NCBI GenBank assembly: GCA_002691185.1
Contig: NZHB01000038.1
Location: 1-7,614 of the forward strand
DNA length: 7,614 nucleotides
Origin: SAR116 cluster bacterium
GTDB lineage: Bacteria > Pseudomonadota > Alphaproteobacteria > Puniceispirillales > Marisalimonadaceae
Direction of reading: 5' to 3'
The stretch's first letter is position 1; every line of letters starts with the position of its first letter. Under the pieces are notes generated by a model that saw only the letters and a program-made list of their open reading frames with translations, had not been told where the DNA came from and made no database searches. The position numbers were made by a program, and so were the translations under genes. This document shows positions 5,917-7,614 of this stretch, piece by piece.

Positions 5917-7327
5917 TTTTATTACCTAGAAATTTTAATTTAGCTTTTTTTACAGCCTTTAAGACATTTTTGGGAGCAGTGCCTCCATAAGATGTCCTTT
6001 GAGAAACAGAATTCTCTATTTTTAAAACATTTAAAATATTTTGGTCAGCATTTGGTACTATTGTTCTAATATCATCTAAAGTTAATTTTTCAAGAGAACA
6101 GTTTTTGCTTTCAGCTAATAAAACAATTTTTCCGGTAAAATGATGTGCATCTCTAAAAGGAATAGCTAAATAAGTAACCAAGTAATCTGCTAAATCAGTA
6201 GCTGTCGGGAAGCCCTTTTGAAGAGCTTCTAACATTTTAACAGGAATTGGTTCTAATTTACTAACCATACCATTCATAACAATTAAACAAAGTTTTATAG
6301 TCTTAACAGTATCAAATAGAGGTTCTTTGTCTTCTTGCATATCTTTTCCATATGCCATTGGAAGACCTTTTAGAACTGTCATCAGATTAAAAAGATTACC
6401 AAAAATTCGCCCAGGCTTAGCTCTAATTAATTCTGCTGCATCAGGATTTCTTTTTTGAGGCATTATGCTTGAGCCAGTAGTAAAACTTTCTGGTAATTTA
6501 ATGAAACTAAATCGGTCAGAAGACCATATAACTAACTCTTCTGCTAATCTTGACAAATGAATAGCAATTAAAGAAGAAGCTGACATAAACTCAACTGCAA
6601 AATCTCTATCAGAAACGGCATCCATTGAATTATCTGTTGGTTTTTCAAATTTCAATTTTTTAGCTACAAAATATCTATCAATTGGATAACTTGTACCCGC
6701 TAAGGCAGCTGAGCCAAGTGGTAACTCATTTAATCTTTTTCGGCAATCAGCTAAGCGTCCCCGATCTCTTCCTAACATTTCGACATATGCTAACAAATGA
6801 TGACCAAAGGTTATTGGTTGTGCTACTTGAAGGTGAGTATATCCAGGCATTAATAGATCGTAATTTGCTTCTGCTTTTTCTATTAAAGAGCCTTGAAGTT
6901 CACAAAGATTTAAATCAATTTCATCGATATTTCTTCTAAGCCAAAGTTTTATATCTGTCGCTACTTGATCATTCCTTGACCGAGCGGTATGCAATTTTTT
7001 CCCAGGGTCACCAATAATTGCCACTAGTCTATTTTCAATATTCATATGAATATCTTCAAATTTTAATGAAAAGCTAAACTGATCATTAGATATTTCTGCT
7101 CTTATTTGCTTGAGGCCAGATGTGATGAGATCAAAATCCTTTTTTGAAATTATCTCTTGCTTACATAACATCTCAGAATGAGCCAGTGAACCATCTATAT
7201 CATCTAAATATAAAATTTTATCAAACTGGATTGATGAGTTAAATTCTTGCATTATTTCATCGGTCGAAGATGAGAACCTTCCACCCCAAATATTATTAAT
7301 TTTTTTGCCAGAGCTATTATTTTTCAT
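5906..7327 (-). CDS. argH: Argininosuccinate lyase
   Basis: Splits argininosuccinate into arginine and fumarate, the last step of arginine synthesis, in the cytosol as a homotetramer. It is 473 aa, full length for the fumarase/aspartase superfamily. Seen: WGGRF (14-18), HTARSRNDQ (113-121), the YTHLQVAQP segment (163-171) with catalytic-region T164-H165, and the superfamily signature GSSIMPQKRNPD (285-296), whose flexible loop carries the catalytic serine (S286 or S287). YGKDMQEDKEPLFD (326-339) and the C-terminal SYGGTAPKNV (446-455) are also typical. The ATG at 7327 has no recognisable Shine-Dalgarno. It heads the argH-lptM-lysA unit and is divergent from tlpA. No frameshift or missing key residue was seen. 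Confidence 0.95.
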   Translation of the reverse strand: MKNNSSGKKINNIWGGRFSSSTDEIMQEFNSSIQFDKILYLDDIDGSLAHSEMLCKQEIISKKDFDLITSGLKQIRAEISNDQFSFSLKFEDIHMNIENRLVAIIGDPGKKLHTARSRNDQVATDIKLWLRRNIDEIDLNLCELQGSLIEKAEANYDLLMPGYTHLQVAQPITFGHHLLAYVEMLGRDRGRLADCRKRLNELPLGSAALAGTSYPIDRYFVAKKLKFEKPTDNSMDAVSDRDFAVEFMSASSLIAIHLSRLAEELVIWSSDRFSFIKLPESFTTGSSIMPQKRNPDAAELIRAKPGRIFGNLFNLMTVLKGLPMAYGKDMQEDKEPLFDTVKTIKLCLIVMNGMVSKLEPIPVKMLEALQKGFPTATDLADYLVTYLAIPFRDAHHFTGKIVLLAESKNCSLEKLTLDDIRTIVPNADQNILNVLKIENSVSQRTSYGGTAPKNVLKAVKKAKLKFLGNKNEI

Positions 7328-7334
7328 TTTTTTA

Positions 7335-7342
7335 TCTATAGT
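7335..7342. promoter_or_regulatory. Possible shared -10 region for argH and tlpA
   Basis: The 48-bp divergent spacer holds CTATAG. Read forward it gives TATAGT (7337-7342, 5 of 6 to the -10 consensus) for tlpA. Read on the minus strand it gives TACTAT/TATAGA about 10 nt before the argH ATG, with TTGAGT some 18 nt upstream. Neither gene has a Shine-Dalgarno, so short-leader or leaderless transcripts are possible. The -35 for the tlpA direction is not convincing. Confidence 0.25.
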
Positions 7343-7375
7343 AGAGAATTAATCCAGCTTAACTCAATTTTTAAC

Positions 7376-7614
7376 ATGCATACATTATATCTATACAAAA
7401 AAATATTATTATTATTTTCTTTAATTATTTTTGCAACCAGTTCTTATGCCAGTGAAATTTTAAAAAAGCTAGAAAATCCTGTAATGTTTCCTAATAAAAG
7501 TATTTTGGATCAAAATGGAAATAATATAACTTTTAAGTTTAATGAAAATTTGCAAAAAGATGGTTATGTCATTAACTTTTGGGCTACTTGGTGTGTCCCA
7601 TGCAAGAAAGAGTT
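7376..7614 (+). CDS. tlpA: TlpA-type periplasmic thiol-disulfide oxidoreductase, N-terminal part, cut by window edge
   Basis: 79 codons are readable. Residues 1-25 form a signal peptide or uncleaved anchor: Y-K-K, then a hydrophobic core (LLLFSLIIFATSS), with a plausible signal-peptidase site after SSYA. A mature start with a TlpA-like substrate strand follows, then VINFWATWCVPCKKE (64-78), the thioredoxin active site C-V-P-C (C73 and C76). Family members reduce cytochrome oxidase assembly factors or apocytochrome c in the periplasm; the exact partner cannot be read from this fragment. No Shine-Dalgarno is visible before the ATG. It lies beside argH, as in many alphaproteobacteria. The symbol is a family label, and the C-terminal part lies beyond the window. 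Confidence 0.8.
   Translation, partial: MHTLYLYKKILLLFSLIIFATSSYASEILKKLENPVMFPNKSILDQNGNNITFKFNENLQKDGYVINFWATWCVPCKKE

Noticed and set aside
6682..6939. Plus-strand open frame of 85 codons inside argH
   Set aside because: Antisense to conserved argH segments (HTARSRNDQ to PIDRYF); Leu-rich shadow translation with no motif.

Overview
The window reads as chromosomal core-metabolism DNA from an AT-rich Gram-negative bacterium, most probably a streamlined alphaproteobacterium (SAR11/HIMB59-like marine groups or relatives). Three observations support this. The base composition is strongly A+T biased, with Lys, Asn and Ile codons dominating. The genes are packed with overlaps or very short gaps. 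The order tlpA / argH-lptM-lysA beside a MJ0042 zinc-ribbon protein, a YdcF-like protein and a chorismate mutase-hisC-tyrC block is familiar from alphaproteobacterial chromosomes. The taxonomic call comes from composition and remembered synteny, not from a search. No tRNA, rRNA, insertion sequence, phage gene, CRISPR array or replication origin was seen.

Layout. (1) Positions 1-341, minus strand: the N-terminal part of a glyoxalase II-type metallo-beta-lactamase (gloB), cut by the window edge. (2) 342-471: a divergent intergenic region with a 12-bp perfect palindrome. (3) 472-2982, plus strand: a coupled operon of chorismate mutase, a HisC-family aminotransferase and prephenate/arogenate dehydrogenase, joined by 4-nt and 11-nt overlaps. 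Together they take chorismate to prephenate and on to tyrosine; HisC may also serve histidine synthesis. (4) 2989-3603, minus: a small membrane-anchored YdcF/DUF218 protein. (5) 3699-4538, plus: a zinc-ribbon, single-transmembrane, DUF3426-like protein with a good sigma70-type promoter. (6) 4535-7327, minus: argH, lptM and lysA. lptM is a 36-codon lipoprotein gene whose start lies inside the end of argH. (7) 7376 to the end, plus: the start of an exported TlpA-type thioredoxin with a WCVPC active site.

The content points to a free-living prototroph for Tyr, Arg and Lys, and to a diderm envelope: lptM implies the LPS export machinery, with YdcF and periplasmic TlpA as further envelope genes. 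I do not see a wholly new system. The points most worth following are the C-terminal half of the chorismate mutase, which looks like a decayed, truncated prephenate dehydratase lobe; the absence of ftsE/ftsX from a place where relatives often carry them; and the small lptM gene, which also shows that the longest lysA reading frame overstates its start.
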